Shown: in pieces, positions 1-9,132 of the stretch
Numbering within the stretch: position 1 is the stretch's first letter
Layout of the letters: every line of letters starts with the position of its first letter
DNA from: Bacteroidales bacterium UBA5072
GTDB lineage: Bacteria; Bacteroidota; Bacteroidia; Bacteroidales; UBA10428
Direction of reading: 5' to 3'
Length of the DNA: 64,000 bases
Assembly (NCBI GenBank): GCA_002415855.1
Contig: DIAS01000050.1
Location: 58,912-122,911, forward strand
Position numbers and translations under genes: made by a program
The notes under the pieces: model-generated
What the model was told of the DNA's origin: nothing
Database searches by the model: none
Seen by the model: only the letters and a program-made list of their open reading frames with translations

Positions 1-371
1 GTCAGGTGCGTCTTTACCCTTATCATCAATTCCTTACGATTATAAGGCTTGGTTATATAATCTACTGCACCTGCCTCAAAACCCTGGATAATACTTTGGA
101 AATCGGCTTTGGCAGTAAGGAAGATCACAGATACTTCACGGGTGGCTGGGTTTTCCTTGATCTTTCTGCAAACTTCAAATCCATCCATCTCGGGCATCAT
201 GATATCCAGTAGAACAAGGTCAAATTGTTTGGAATCGAGCCACTCCAATGCCTCTTTTCCGCTGGTCGCAAATTCCAGCTCATAAGATTCCTCCTTAAGA
301 ATACTACCCAGCAATTGTATGTTCTTGGGAACATCATCTACAATTAAAATGCTCTGCTCTTCAGTTTTCAT
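1..371 (-). CDS. Response regulator receiver-domain protein (3' end beyond window)
   Basis: The visible 123 residues form a nearly complete CheY-like receiver domain: acidic pair D12/D13, phospho-acceptor D56 in LLDIMMP, T86 in FLTA and K108 in TKPY. It should accept phosphate from the histidine kinase encoded immediately upstream. Its ATG (369-371) lies inside the last codons of the kinase gene, giving an 11-nt overlap that implies translational coupling. What follows the receiver (DNA-binding, GGDEF or another kinase module) lies outside the window, so the output is unknown. The family call is certain; the role is inferred from the pairing. Confidence 0.93.
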   Translation of the reverse strand, partial: MKTEEQSILIVDDVPKNIQLLGSILKEESYELEFATSGKEALEWLDSKQFDLVLLDIMMPEMDGFEVCRKIKENPATREVSVIFLTAKADFQSIIQGFEAGAVDYITKPYNRKELMIRVKTHL

Positions 372-3129
372 GTCCGACTCTTTTCAATTGTTTAATCAGG
401 TCAGGAAACAGCTCCAGTTTAAGACGCATTTCCTCAATATCAAAGTTCTCGATAGTAGCCAATAATTGTTCACCGTATTCGGCAATAAAACCAAGTTTAA
501 AGCTTTTGCCCAGACTTATGATCTCACGGGCAAATGACCGAATTTCCTTCAAAGGCTGCTTTTTCTTGTAAAGCCGCCATTGTGAGGTCAATTCCTGCTC
601 GAATCTCATGATCAGCAAATGATATTCTGCATTTTTTATCAGGTTAAGCTCAACATGATCATGGAGGATGTATTTATCGGTTTTGCCTTCCATGTTTGCA
701 TCATAGTATGTATCATGTCGTGACTTCTCCCGCGGGAGGGCTGATTTTACAATGGAATTGGAGTTAATATCAGAAAATTCAACACCCGGAAAAGTGACGG
801 TAAAGGTACTTCCTTTGCCAATCTGGCTGTCCACTGTAATTTTCCCGTCCATTGCCTCAACAAGACGTTTTGTAATGGCAAGTCCCAATCCGGTTCCTCC
901 ATACTTCCTGGAATTCAGCTGGGAATGCTGTCTGAATGATTCAAAAATCAGTCTGAATGAATTCTCGGGAATACCTATGCCGGTATCTGCCACTTTAATC
1001 TCCAACTTCATCCGGTGATTTTTGTTCTTCTGTTTAGCATATGCCTTAATGTGGATTTTAATTTCTCCTTCATGGGTAAACTTTACAGCGTTACCAACGA
1101 GATTGATCAAAATCTGCCGCAACCTGATTTCATCAAATTTAATCTCTGCCGGAAAATGACTTTCCAGTTCATCGTGGTAACCAATTCCTTTTATGGCTAT
1201 CCGCAGAGAAAACACATTCCTGATTTCATCCAGGAGTCTCCTGATATCAAAGAAGGTATAATGCAAGGTCATTTTGCCCGATTCAATTTTCGACAGATCG
1301 AGCAGATCATTTATCAGCATCATCAGGTTCTTTCCACTGGCTTTGATGCTGTTGAGATATTTAATTTGCATGCTGTCAGTAGTCAGGCCTTCCATGAGTT
1401 CCGTGAAACCCATGACAGAATTCAGCGGTGTTCGGATTTCATGACTTATGTTGGCCAGAAATTCGCTTTTTGCATTATTGGCCTCTTCAGCTGCAATCTT
1501 GGCCTTTTTCAACTCTTCAAGTACGATAATCCTTTCCGTGATATCAAGCAGGAACCCGTCCAGCCATTTGATGTCATCCTGCTCATCGTATACCGGTCGT
1601 CCGTTATTGGAGACCCATCGAATGGCATTTTTTTTAGTAATGATCCGGTATTCCACGTTAAATTGCCTGGAGCCGGAAATGCTGGCCTTTACGGATTCCT
1701 CCACCATGCGCCGGTCATCAGGATGTATCAGGCCTGCGAAAGTAACGGCAGGATTTTCAATAAATTCACGGACCTGGAAACCGGTAAGGTTCTCAATGGC
1801 ATCCGTAAGAAAATATACGGTCCAGTCTCTATCATAAGCACACCGGTAAACGACTCCAGGTATGTTGGAAACCATGGACCTGAATTTTTCTTCACTGTCA
1901 CGAAGGGATTGTTCTGCAATCTTTCGCCGGGTAATATCCTCTTTGATAGCAATATATCTGACAATCTCACCTTCCTTGTTTTTTATGGGGGTAATGGTGG
2001 CGGTTTCCCAATAGAGGTCCCCGTTTTTCTTACGATTAAGAAATTCTCCTTCCCATTGTTTCCCGTTTAACAAAGTCATCCAAAGATCCTTATAGAATTC
2101 CGGTGAATGATTCCCTGATTTCAGTATCCTGGGATTCTTGCCAATTACTTCCGATGGAAGATAGCCGGTAACATTGGTAAATGAACGGTTAACGTATTCA
2201 ATATTACCATCCTTGCGTGTAATGATGATTTCATTAGCACTCTGGTCAAGTGCAATGGAAAGCTTTACAATCTCTTCTTCAATTCTTTTCCGGTTTGAAA
2301 TATCGGTAATACCTACAACGTTTGTAGGTTCATTGTTATAAGTAATAACCTGGGTTTCCATTTCAACAGGAACAACCGTTTTGTTCTTCCGGTACAGGAA
2401 GGTTTCAAATGAGTCAGCGGCTGCTTCCCAGTTCTTCCTGAATATTTTCTGAGAAATCTTGCGTGGGAAACAACCGGCTAAGATCTTCTGATTTAACAGT
2501 TCTTCCCTGTCATAACCGGATATTTTTACCAAAGCCTCATTCAGATCCATTATTTTCCCTTTGTTCAGGATTACGATTGCCTGAAAGGAAAGATGGGCAA
2601 GCCTCTTTAATCGTTCTTCCGTTTCTTCATGGGCCTGAAAAGCTAATTTTCTCTGTGTTATATCGCGCTGAACTGCCAGGATCCCAATGGTACTCCCCCG
2701 GGCATTCTTGACCAGCTTGTAAGATGCTTCCACCCACAAAACGGCATCCTTCCTTTTTTCAAGCACAAATTCAGTAAAAACTTCTCCCTCATGAATAAGT
2801 CTCTTCCAGGAAGATTTGTTATTCCTGAATTTTTTGCCAAAGAACTCGCCCAGTGTCAGCCCGATCAATACCCCATCATCACTACCATATTGCAGAGCCA
2901 ACGCATCATTTATTTCAAATATCCTGAAGGATCCTGCCAAAATGCTTAACCGTCTGCCTTCTGAATGAACAGTACTCCAATCAACGGGATTTTCCGCCCT
3001 AAAGAAAACAAAGGCGTCAATCAGCTGATCATAGAAGAAGCTGCTGATCTGCCTGTAGTCAATATCGGAAATGGCGTCAGGTGAAGAAAGCTTTGAAATA
3101 GCGGAAAATGATTTATCAATGCGTTTCAT
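361..3129 (-). CDS. Multi-PAS sensor histidine kinase with degenerate Hpt-like tail
   Basis: A 922-residue cytoplasmic-type sensor kinase without clear membrane segments. About four PAS/PAC units fill residues 30-550, with PAC motifs such as DITQRK, DISNRK and DITRRK. The HisKA dimerisation domain carries the phospho-acceptor H563 in ISHEIRTPL. The HATPase domain has the N box (INLVGNAVKF), the G1 box (DTGIGIP) and the G2 box (GGTGLGLAI). The last ~100 residues are helical and look like an Hpt domain, but I see no HxxKG phospho-histidine. I chose ATG 3129 over an upstream in-frame TTG at 3150, because that TTG lies inside a TAGATTTG -7 promoter element (3148-3155). The response regulator overlaps its 3' end. 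The signal sensed is unknown. Confidence 0.93.
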   Translation of the reverse strand: MKRIDKSFSAISKLSSPDAISDIDYRQISSFFYDQLIDAFVFFRAENPVDWSTVHSEGRRLSILAGSFRIFEINDALALQYGSDDGVLIGLTLGEFFGKKFRNNKSSWKRLIHEGEVFTEFVLEKRKDAVLWVEASYKLVKNARGSTIGILAVQRDITQRKLAFQAHEETEERLKRLAHLSFQAIVILNKGKIMDLNEALVKISGYDREELLNQKILAGCFPRKISQKIFRKNWEAAADSFETFLYRKNKTVVPVEMETQVITYNNEPTNVVGITDISNRKRIEEEIVKLSIALDQSANEIIITRKDGNIEYVNRSFTNVTGYLPSEVIGKNPRILKSGNHSPEFYKDLWMTLLNGKQWEGEFLNRKKNGDLYWETATITPIKNKEGEIVRYIAIKEDITRRKIAEQSLRDSEEKFRSMVSNIPGVVYRCAYDRDWTVYFLTDAIENLTGFQVREFIENPAVTFAGLIHPDDRRMVEESVKASISGSRQFNVEYRIITKKNAIRWVSNNGRPVYDEQDDIKWLDGFLLDITERIIVLEELKKAKIAAEEANNAKSEFLANISHEIRTPLNSVMGFTELMEGLTTDSMQIKYLNSIKASGKNLMMLINDLLDLSKIESGKMTLHYTFFDIRRLLDEIRNVFSLRIAIKGIGYHDELESHFPAEIKFDEIRLRQILINLVGNAVKFTHEGEIKIHIKAYAKQKNKNHRMKLEIKVADTGIGIPENSFRLIFESFRQHSQLNSRKYGGTGLGLAITKRLVEAMDGKITVDSQIGKGSTFTVTFPGVEFSDINSNSIVKSALPREKSRHDTYYDANMEGKTDKYILHDHVELNLIKNAEYHLLIMRFEQELTSQWRLYKKKQPLKEIRSFAREIISLGKSFKLGFIAEYGEQLLATIENFDIEEMRLKLELFPDLIKQLKRVGHEN

Positions 3130-3147
3130 GCCATTAAATTCAGCATA

Positions 3148-3155
3148 CAAATCTA
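3148..3155 (-). promoter_or_regulatory. Bacteroidota -7 promoter box (TAGATTTG) for the histidine kinase
   Basis: An exact match to the Bacteroidota housekeeping -7 consensus TAnnTTTG, read on the minus strand about 20 nt before the kinase ATG at 3129. No clear TTTG -33 element is seen at the usual spacing. Its overlap with the in-frame TTG at 3150 argues against that codon as a start. Confidence 0.5.
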
Positions 3156-3206
3156 ATGCAAAAGCAACAGACCTGATCGTGTATCCGGATGAAGATATTG
3201 ACAGGT

Positions 3207-3245
3207 AAAAGAAAACCTGACAGGAATATCAAATTCTGCCAGGTT
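3207..3245 (-). terminator. Intrinsic terminator after the 3266-3757 gene
   Basis: Read on the minus strand, a stem AACCTG-G-CAG pairs with CTG-T-CAGGTT (one mismatch, 12-nt loop) and is followed by a T-rich run (TTCTTTT, 3213-3207). It begins about 20 nt after the stop codon of the upstream hypothetical gene and precedes the histidine-kinase promoter, so it separates the two transcription units. Confidence 0.6.
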
Positions 3246-3265
3246 CTCCTCTTCTAATAAAATAT

Positions 3266-3757
3266 TTATTCGATGACAACAGTGTAACCGTCAGTTCTTA
3301 GGTTCTCAGCAACACTTTGGGCGTATTCATAGTCGAAATAAACCTTGGGCTTGTGTTTGGCAAAAACCGGGTATCTTCCAACGGCATCTTCGGAATTGAG
3401 GTAATTGTACCCAACCAGGTATAAATCACTACCTTCGAGCCGTACCTTGAAGACCGGGCGATGCTGACATAACTCGAGGACCTCGAGCAATTCAAACTTA
3501 GTAATTTCAGGTTCCTGTTTTAGCTTAACAGTCTTCAGAATTTCATCACTAAATGGTTCCTTGGTGAAATGCAGGTCAAAATTCTTAACATAACAGGATA
3601 AAACAATTGCTTCATCTTTAATGACAGCCGGTTTATTATCATCACCAACTAACCGCACATTTATTCCGAATCTTGAGAATAGCCCCTTAAGTCTTTTATT
3701 TCTGCGGGTCACCATTTCTTCCAACGACTCATTCTTTCTCATAGAATATTCCGGCAT
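3266..3757 (-). CDS. Conserved-looking hypothetical protein, 163 aa
   Basis: I do not recognise this family. The protein is soluble, with no signal peptide or membrane segment. It has a basic helical N-terminus (residues 5-30, rich in Arg and Lys) followed by an alternating beta/alpha pattern and a strand-forming C-terminus (TDGYTVVIE). ATG 3757 lies 18 nt downstream of a TATTTTTG -7 box (3776-3783); a second ATG at codon 6 is possible. The gene stands alone, with its own promoter upstream and a terminator downstream (3207-3245). The codon pattern and compositional match to its neighbours support a real gene, but no function can be assigned. Confidence 0.7.
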   Translation of the reverse strand: MPEYSMRKNESLEEMVTRRNKRLKGLFSRFGINVRLVGDDNKPAVIKDEAIVLSCYVKNFDLHFTKEPFSDEILKTVKLKQEPEITKFELLEVLELCQHRPVFKVRLEGSDLYLVGYNYLNSEDAVGRYPVFAKHKPKVYFDYEYAQSVAENLRTDGYTVVIE

Positions 3758-3775
3758 ACTTTCTTATTTAAACTT

Positions 3776-3783
3776 CAAAAATA
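3776..3783 (-). promoter_or_regulatory. -7 promoter box (TATTTTTG) for the 3266-3757 gene
   Basis: An exact TAnnTTTG match on the minus strand, 18 nt before the ATG at 3757, in an AT-rich gene-free stretch between divergent genes. No good -33 element is visible. Confidence 0.45.
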
Positions 3784-3981
3784 GTGAATTTTTATTATCA
3801 GGTATTAAAATCCCAAGACAACTTAGTTTTGCAGTTTCCACAACGCAGTAACAAAAACAATCCTCACAATATCAGTTCTCTAAATATGTGCTAAAAGTAT
3901 TGGTTTCGCGTTTTATGAATACTGATTATTATCAGTTTTGTCAGAATTGTAACAGGTTTTTTCAATCCTGTCAGGTTTTTA

Positions 3982-3989
3982 TATATTTG
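3982..3989 (+). promoter_or_regulatory. -7 promoter box (TATATTTG) for the exonuclease/GIY-YIG gene
   Basis: An exact TAnnTTTG match ending 8 nt before the ATG at 3998. The start codon is fixed because the catalytic DIETTG motif begins at residue 6. The mRNA would therefore have only a few untranslated bases or none. A small inverted repeat (ACAGG 3952-3956 / CCTGT 3967-3971) lies where the -33 region would be. Confidence 0.55.
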
Positions 3990-3997
3990 CCCGAATC

Positions 3998-5365
3998 ATG
4001 TATGCCATCATTGATATTGAAACAACCGGGGGCAATCCTAAAACGGACAAGATAACTGAGATTGCTGTCTTGATGCACGATGGCAACCGTATAGTCAGTG
4101 AATTTTCAACACTGATCAACCCTGAGTGCAAAATTCCTTATCACATCACTGCACTTACCGGGATCACCAATGAAATGGTATCCGGGGCACCCAGGTTCTA
4201 CGAAATAGCACGTGAGCTGGTGGAAGTTACACAGGATGCGATTTTTGTAGCCCACAATGTTGCTTTTGATTATGGCTTTGTACGAAGTGAATTCAAACGC
4301 TTGGGATACGATTACAAGCGTGATCAGCTTTGTACCGTGAGGTTGAGCCGCAAGCTAATTCCCGGACACCGTTCATACAGCCTTGGCAAGATCTGTGATG
4401 ATTTGAAGATAAAAATAAACGGCCGTCACAGGGCAATGGGAGATGCTTTAGCCACTGCACAACTTTTCGATCATCTCATGGGAACCGAGCTTAAAACCGG
4501 TGAAAGATATATCAGAGATTCCTCACATTTAATTGACCATCATCCAATGCTTGACCTGGGAAAGGTGAAAAAGCTGCCGGAAGAACCGGGTGTTTATTAC
4601 TTTTATAACCAGGATACAGAACTGATTTATATCGGAAAAAGCAGGAACATCAGGAACAGGGTATTATCACATTTCTCCAATTCCTCCACCGGTAAGGCCA
4701 TGAAAATGCGCGCACAGATTGCTGATGTAGGTTTTGAACACACCGGCAGCGAACTTGTTGCATTGCTTAAAGAATCCTATGAAATTAAAAAGCACAAACC
4801 TTTGTTTAACCGGAGACAGCGTCGTTCCCTGTTCCGTTACGAACTATGCTCTTTTGAGGATGACCAGGGCTATATACGGTTTGAACTGGAAAAAACATCT
4901 ACACCGTTAAAAAAACCACTTGTATGTTTTACCACCAAGGCCGAAGCATTAGGTTTTATGAACAAAATGATAGAAAAGCACAACCTTTGCCAGAAACTGT
5001 GTGGCCTTTATCCTTCGGATGGACATTGTTTTCATTTTGAGATTGGTGCCTGTCGGGGTGCCTGTCTGGGGAAGGAATCACCTGAAAGTTATAATCTGAG
5101 GGCCATGAAAATTATTTCAGGGTACGATTTCGGGATCAGGAACCTATTGATCATTGACACAGGCAGGAACCATGAGGAAAAGTCGGTCGTTAAAATTGAA
5201 AACGGTAAATTTATTGGTTTCGGGTACTTTGCGGCTGCATTTGCTGAAACTGACCAGTCGATCGTGCATGAATGTATCAATGAATATCCTGATAACCGCG
5301 AGGTTCAACAAATTATTAAGCATTACCTGAGAAACAATAAAGTGGACAAGTTAGTGGTCTACTGA
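3998..5365 (+). CDS. DEDDh exonuclease fused to a GIY-YIG nuclease domain
   Basis: 455 residues joining two nuclease modules. Residues 1-165 form a DnaQ/DNA polymerase III epsilon-like 3'-5' exonuclease with the DEDDh set visible: D6 and E8 (DIETTG), D91 (HNVAFDYGFV), H144 and D149 (HRAMGDALAT). Residues 193-275 form a GIY-YIG domain like the N-terminus of UvrC and Cho (PGVYYF, LIYIGKS, then SELVALLKESYEIKKHKPLFN). The C-terminal ~180 residues have a Cys-containing GACRGACLGK segment like that of UvrC-related proteins. The fusion type is known in several phyla and is usually linked to DNA repair. It is not the replicative epsilon subunit, which lacks the GIY-YIG part. It has its own promoter and is followed by purL. 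Confidence 0.93.
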   Translation: MYAIIDIETTGGNPKTDKITEIAVLMHDGNRIVSEFSTLINPECKIPYHITALTGITNEMVSGAPRFYEIARELVEVTQDAIFVAHNVAFDYGFVRSEFKRLGYDYKRDQLCTVRLSRKLIPGHRSYSLGKICDDLKIKINGRHRAMGDALATAQLFDHLMGTELKTGERYIRDSSHLIDHHPMLDLGKVKKLPEEPGVYYFYNQDTELIYIGKSRNIRNRVLSHFSNSSTGKAMKMRAQIADVGFEHTGSELVALLKESYEIKKHKPLFNRRQRRSLFRYELCSFEDDQGYIRFELEKTSTPLKKPLVCFTTKAEALGFMNKMIEKHNLCQKLCGLYPSDGHCFHFEIGACRGACLGKESPESYNLRAMKIISGYDFGIRNLLIIDTGRNHEEKSVVKIENGKFIGFGYFAAAFAETDQSIVHECINEYPDNREVQQIIKHYLRNNKVDKLVVY

Positions 5366-5375
5366 TTGCTTTTGC

Positions 5376-5383
5376 TAACTTTG
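5376..5383 (+). promoter_or_regulatory. -7 promoter box (TAACTTTG) for purL
   Basis: An exact TAnnTTTG match in the 41-nt gap before purL, 23 nt upstream of its ATG. A weak -33 candidate (TTAG, 5351-5354) lies 21 nt upstream, inside the end of the preceding gene. Confidence 0.5.
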
Positions 5384-5406
5384 CAGCACCATACTGAAAT
5401 TTCACA

Positions 5407-8400
5407 ATGATAACCTTCTTCGAAACTCAGAATTCCCTTATCTATGCGGTTAAAACCGCCGAACCAATCGACCTTCTGACCATCAACAAGCTAACCTGGC
5501 TGTTCAGTGATGCCAGGACTTTGGAAAACAGGTCGATTCAGGGTGCATATGTTGGTCCAAGGAAGGAAATGATCACACCCTGGAGCACAAATGCTGTGGA
5601 AATTACTCAAAACATGGGTATAACGGATATCGAGCGCATCGAGGTATTCCGAAAAGCAAAAGGTGATCATGACCAGTATGATTCCATGCTGGAGGCACTT
5701 TATAACGGGCTTGACCAGGACTTGTTTACGATTAACCACGTACCTGACAGTATCTCCCGTATTGATGATATAGCAGCCTACAATCTTCGGGAAGGCCTGG
5801 CTCTCAATGAGGATGAGGTGGCGTACCTTGAAAACCTTGCACAGAAGATCGGCAGAAAGTTGACAGACAGTGAAATATTCGGATTTTCCCAGGTCAATTC
5901 AGAACATTGCAGGCATAAGATCTTTAACGGTACATTCATAATCGATGGCAAAACGCAGGAGTATTCACTTTTTCAGCTTATTAAGCGAACCACCGCTACG
6001 CACACAAACCGGGTGGTTTCTGCCTACAAAGACAATTGTGCCTTTCTCGAAGGGCCCCAGGTCATGCAATTTGCGCCGGCATCGCATGATAAACCTGATT
6101 ATTTCCGATTACGTCCCATTGAAACGGTTATTTCGCTGAAGGCTGAAACCCATAACTTTCCTACTACGGTAGAACCCTTTAACGGTGCGGCAACCGGTAC
6201 GGGCGGAGAGATACGTGACCGTGTGGCAGGCGGGAAAGGCGCTCTGCCGCTTGCAGGAACGGCAGTTTATATGACCTCCTACCCCAGACTCAATGGAGGA
6301 AGACCCTGGGAAAATTCGTTACCGGCAAGAAACTGGCTGTATCAGACTCCGGAACAGATTCTCATCAAAGCTTCCAACGGCGCCAGCGACTTTGGCAACA
6401 AATTCGGACAGCCACTGATATGCGGAAGCCTTTTGACTTTTGAACACACGGAGAATGGCAGGTTCTGGGCATTTGACAAGGTTATTATGCTGGCCGGCGG
6501 AGTTGGTTATGCCAATAAGAAACACAGCCTGAAGGACTCCCCTCACAAAGGTGATAAAATTGTCCTGCTGGGAGGTGACAATTACAGGATCGGCATGGGC
6601 GGAGGAGCTGTTTCCTCTGTCAATACCGGCGAATACGGACATGCAATCGAACTGAATGCCGTACAAAGATCAAATCCTGAAATGCAGAAGAGGATCTGCA
6701 ATGCCATCCGGGCCATGGCTGAATCAGAAAACAATCCCATCATTTCAATACATGATCATGGCGCAGGAGGGCACCTGAATTGTTTCTCCGAACTGGTGGA
6801 AAGTACAGGTGGCACAATCGATATCAGCAAGCTGCCAATCGGCGATCCCACACTTTCAGCGAAAGAAATCATAGGCAATGAGTCACAGGAGCGCATTGGC
6901 ATTATCATGAAAGAAGAGGACACAACCCTGCTGAAGAGGATATCTGAACGGGAAAGGGCCCCACAGTATGTTGTTGGTGATGCAACAGGCGATCACCAGT
7001 TTACATTTATAAGTCCTGATGGTCAGTGCCCTATCGATCTTCAGCTTGAGGATATTTTCGGCAATCCGCCCAAAACCATTATGCAGGATGTATCCACCGC
7101 CACGAAGCTGAACGGGCCTGATTACGTTTCTGAAAAGCTTGAGGAATATGTTGAGCTGGTCTTACAGCTTGAAGCAGTAGCCTGCAAGGACTGGCTTACC
7201 AATAAAGTTGACCGTTCAGTGACAGGCCTTGTCGCAAAGCAACAGACCTGTGGTATTATTCAGCTGCCGCTCAATAACCTGGCCATAACAGCCCTTGATT
7301 ATGTGGGACATAAAGGTGTTGCTACCGCAATAGGCCATGCTCCGGCCGCAGGTATTATTGATCCGGCGCATGGCAGCGTGTTGTCCATTGCCGAAGCACT
7401 GACAAACCTCATATGGGCGCCTATTGAGGGTGGTATTCGTGGTATTTCACTCAGTGCCAACTGGATGTGGCCGTGCCGGCACGAAGGAGAAGATGCCAGG
7501 TTATATGCTGCTGTTTCCGCAGCCAGTGATTTTGCTATCGCCTTGGGCATCAATATTCCTACCGGCAAAGACTCCCTGTCGATGACGCAAAAGTACAAGG
7601 ACGGCTCCGAGGTATATTCTCCCGGAACTGTTATCATTTCAGCCGCCGGCGAGGTCAGTGATTTCAGAAAAACCATTGAGCCGGTGATCAGTGACAAGCC
7701 CAATGCCAGTGTACTCTATGTCGATATGTCCGGTGATACCTTTAAGACCGGCGGGAGCTCTTTTGCACAATCACAAAACTGTCTCGGATCTGAAACGCCG
7801 CAGGTCGTTGATCCTGAATATTTTGTAAAAGTTTTTGAAACCATGCAACTGTTGATCCGGGAGGGATTGATACTTGCCGGACATGATATATCAGCAGGTG
7901 GAATGATCGTTACACTGCTCGAAATGTGTTTTACGCGTCCGCAGGCAGGAATGAAAATAAGTCTTGATGGCCTCCCTGAGAAAGATCTGATAAAGATCCT
8001 TTTCAGTGAAAATCCGGGCATAATTATTCAGGCTGAAGATTCTTCCGATGTTGTAAAAATATTGAATGACAGGCAGATCAGTTATTATAACCTGGGGCAT
8101 TTTGAAGCTACAGGTTCTATCGATATGAGTCAATCGGGGTTTGCATGTTCCCTTGACCTGAATAAAATGCGGGAGACCTGGTTCAAGACCTCTTACCTGC
8201 TGGACAGGAACCAAAGCGGACCGGTTTTGGCAAAAAAGCGATTTGTCAATTTCAGCAAGCAAACCCTTGATTTTGTATTCCCTCGGGGATTTACAGGAAA
8301 ACTCACAATGTATGGTATCAACAAGCAGCGAATAGCCCCTTCGGGCATAAAATCAGCCATCATTCGCGAGAAGGGTGTCAACGGTGACCGTGAGATGGCT

Positions 8401-9102
8401 TTCATGATGTATCTGGCCGGGTTTGATGTGAAGGACGTACACATGACAGACCTGATCTCCGGCAGAGAAAAACTTGATGATGTTAACCTGATCGTTTTTG
8501 TGGGCGGGTTTTCCAATTCCGATGTACTGGGCAGTGCCAAGGGGTGGGCTGGAGCCTTCCTGTACAATGCAGAGGCCAGAAATACGCTGGACCGGTATTA
8601 TGCGCGTAAGGACACCCTAAGTCTTGGCGTTTGCAATGGCTGCCAGCTGATGGTGGAGTTGGACCTCGTTGTTCCCGGCCATTTTCATAAGCCCAGGATG
8701 TTGCATAATGCTTCCCAAAAATTTGAATCCTCCTTCTTAAACGTTGATGTTCCCGATAATCAATCGGTTATGTTTAAAACGCTGGCAGGAAGCAGGTTGG
8801 GCATCTGGGTGGCTCACGGGGAAGGCCGTATTAGCCTGCCATACGAAGAAAAGGAATATCACGTAAGTTTGAAGTACTCCTATCCTGAGTACCCGGGTAA
8901 TCCAAACGGCTCGGATTATGGTGTTGCCGGAATCTGTTCCGAAGACGGCAGGCATCTGGCCATCATGCCTCACCTGGAAAGAGCCATATACCCTTGGAAT
9001 TGGGCATTTTACCCCGAAAGCAGACAGCACGATGAGGTATCACCCTGGATTGAAGCATTTGTAAATGCCAGAGAATGGATCAGGCATGGGCAGCTGTCGT
9101 AG
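5407..9102 (+). CDS. purL: Phosphoribosylformylglycinamidine synthase (large single-chain type)
   Basis: 1231 residues, the usual size of the single-chain FGAM synthase. It catalyses the ATP- and glutamine-dependent conversion of FGAR to FGAM in purine synthesis. The order is an N-terminal PurS-like region, a linker with the FSQVNSEHCRHKIF motif, two tandem PurM-like ATP-binding halves (KAETHNFPT near residue 240; DKPNASVLYVDMSG near 770) and a C-terminal class I glutaminase with nucleophile C1076 in GVCNGCQLM and a late MPHLERAIYPW carrying the catalytic His and Glu. No frame break or missing motif is seen. It has its own -7 box. The amylase-family gene starts 30 nt downstream and could be read through. 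Confidence 0.98.
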   Translation: MITFFETQNSLIYAVKTAEPIDLLTINKLTWLFSDARTLENRSIQGAYVGPRKEMITPWSTNAVEITQNMGITDIERIEVFRKAKGDHDQYDSMLEALYNGLDQDLFTINHVPDSISRIDDIAAYNLREGLALNEDEVAYLENLAQKIGRKLTDSEIFGFSQVNSEHCRHKIFNGTFIIDGKTQEYSLFQLIKRTTATHTNRVVSAYKDNCAFLEGPQVMQFAPASHDKPDYFRLRPIETVISLKAETHNFPTTVEPFNGAATGTGGEIRDRVAGGKGALPLAGTAVYMTSYPRLNGGRPWENSLPARNWLYQTPEQILIKASNGASDFGNKFGQPLICGSLLTFEHTENGRFWAFDKVIMLAGGVGYANKKHSLKDSPHKGDKIVLLGGDNYRIGMGGGAVSSVNTGEYGHAIELNAVQRSNPEMQKRICNAIRAMAESENNPIISIHDHGAGGHLNCFSELVESTGGTIDISKLPIGDPTLSAKEIIGNESQERIGIIMKEEDTTLLKRISERERAPQYVVGDATGDHQFTFISPDGQCPIDLQLEDIFGNPPKTIMQDVSTATKLNGPDYVSEKLEEYVELVLQLEAVACKDWLTNKVDRSVTGLVAKQQTCGIIQLPLNNLAITALDYVGHKGVATAIGHAPAAGIIDPAHGSVLSIAEALTNLIWAPIEGGIRGISLSANWMWPCRHEGEDARLYAAVSAASDFAIALGINIPTGKDSLSMTQKYKDGSEVYSPGTVIISAAGEVSDFRKTIEPVISDKPNASVLYVDMSGDTFKTGGSSFAQSQNCLGSETPQVVDPEYFVKVFETMQLLIREGLILAGHDISAGGMIVTLLEMCFTRPQAGMKISLDGLPEKDLIKILFSENPGIIIQAEDSSDVVKILNDRQISYYNLGHFEATGSIDMSQSGFACSLDLNKMRETWFKTSYLLDRNQSGPVLAKKRFVNFSKQTLDFVFPRGFTGKLTMYGINKQRIAPSGIKSAIIREKGVNGDREMAFMMYLAGFDVKDVHMTDLISGREKLDDVNLIVFVGGFSNSDVLGSAKGWAGAFLYNAEARNTLDRYYARKDTLSLGVCNGCQLMVELDLVVPGHFHKPRMLHNASQKFESSFLNVDVPDNQSVMFKTLAGSRLGIWVAHGEGRISLPYEEKEYHVSLKYSYPEYPGNPNGSDYGVAGICSEDGRHLAIMPHLERAIYPWNWAFYPESRQHDEVSPWIEAFVNAREWIRHGQLS

Positions 9103-9132
9103 TTGTAAAATAGCAGCAGGAGTTCTGTGTAA

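Noticed and set aside
1015..2070. 351-residue plus-strand open frame antisense to the histidine kinase
   Set aside because: It lies wholly opposite a kinase with intact PAS and catalytic motifs, and its own translation shows no recognisable domain.
3130..3150. TTG start for the histidine kinase at 3150
   Set aside because: The codon lies inside the TAGATTTG promoter box; ATG 3129 follows at a proper distance.
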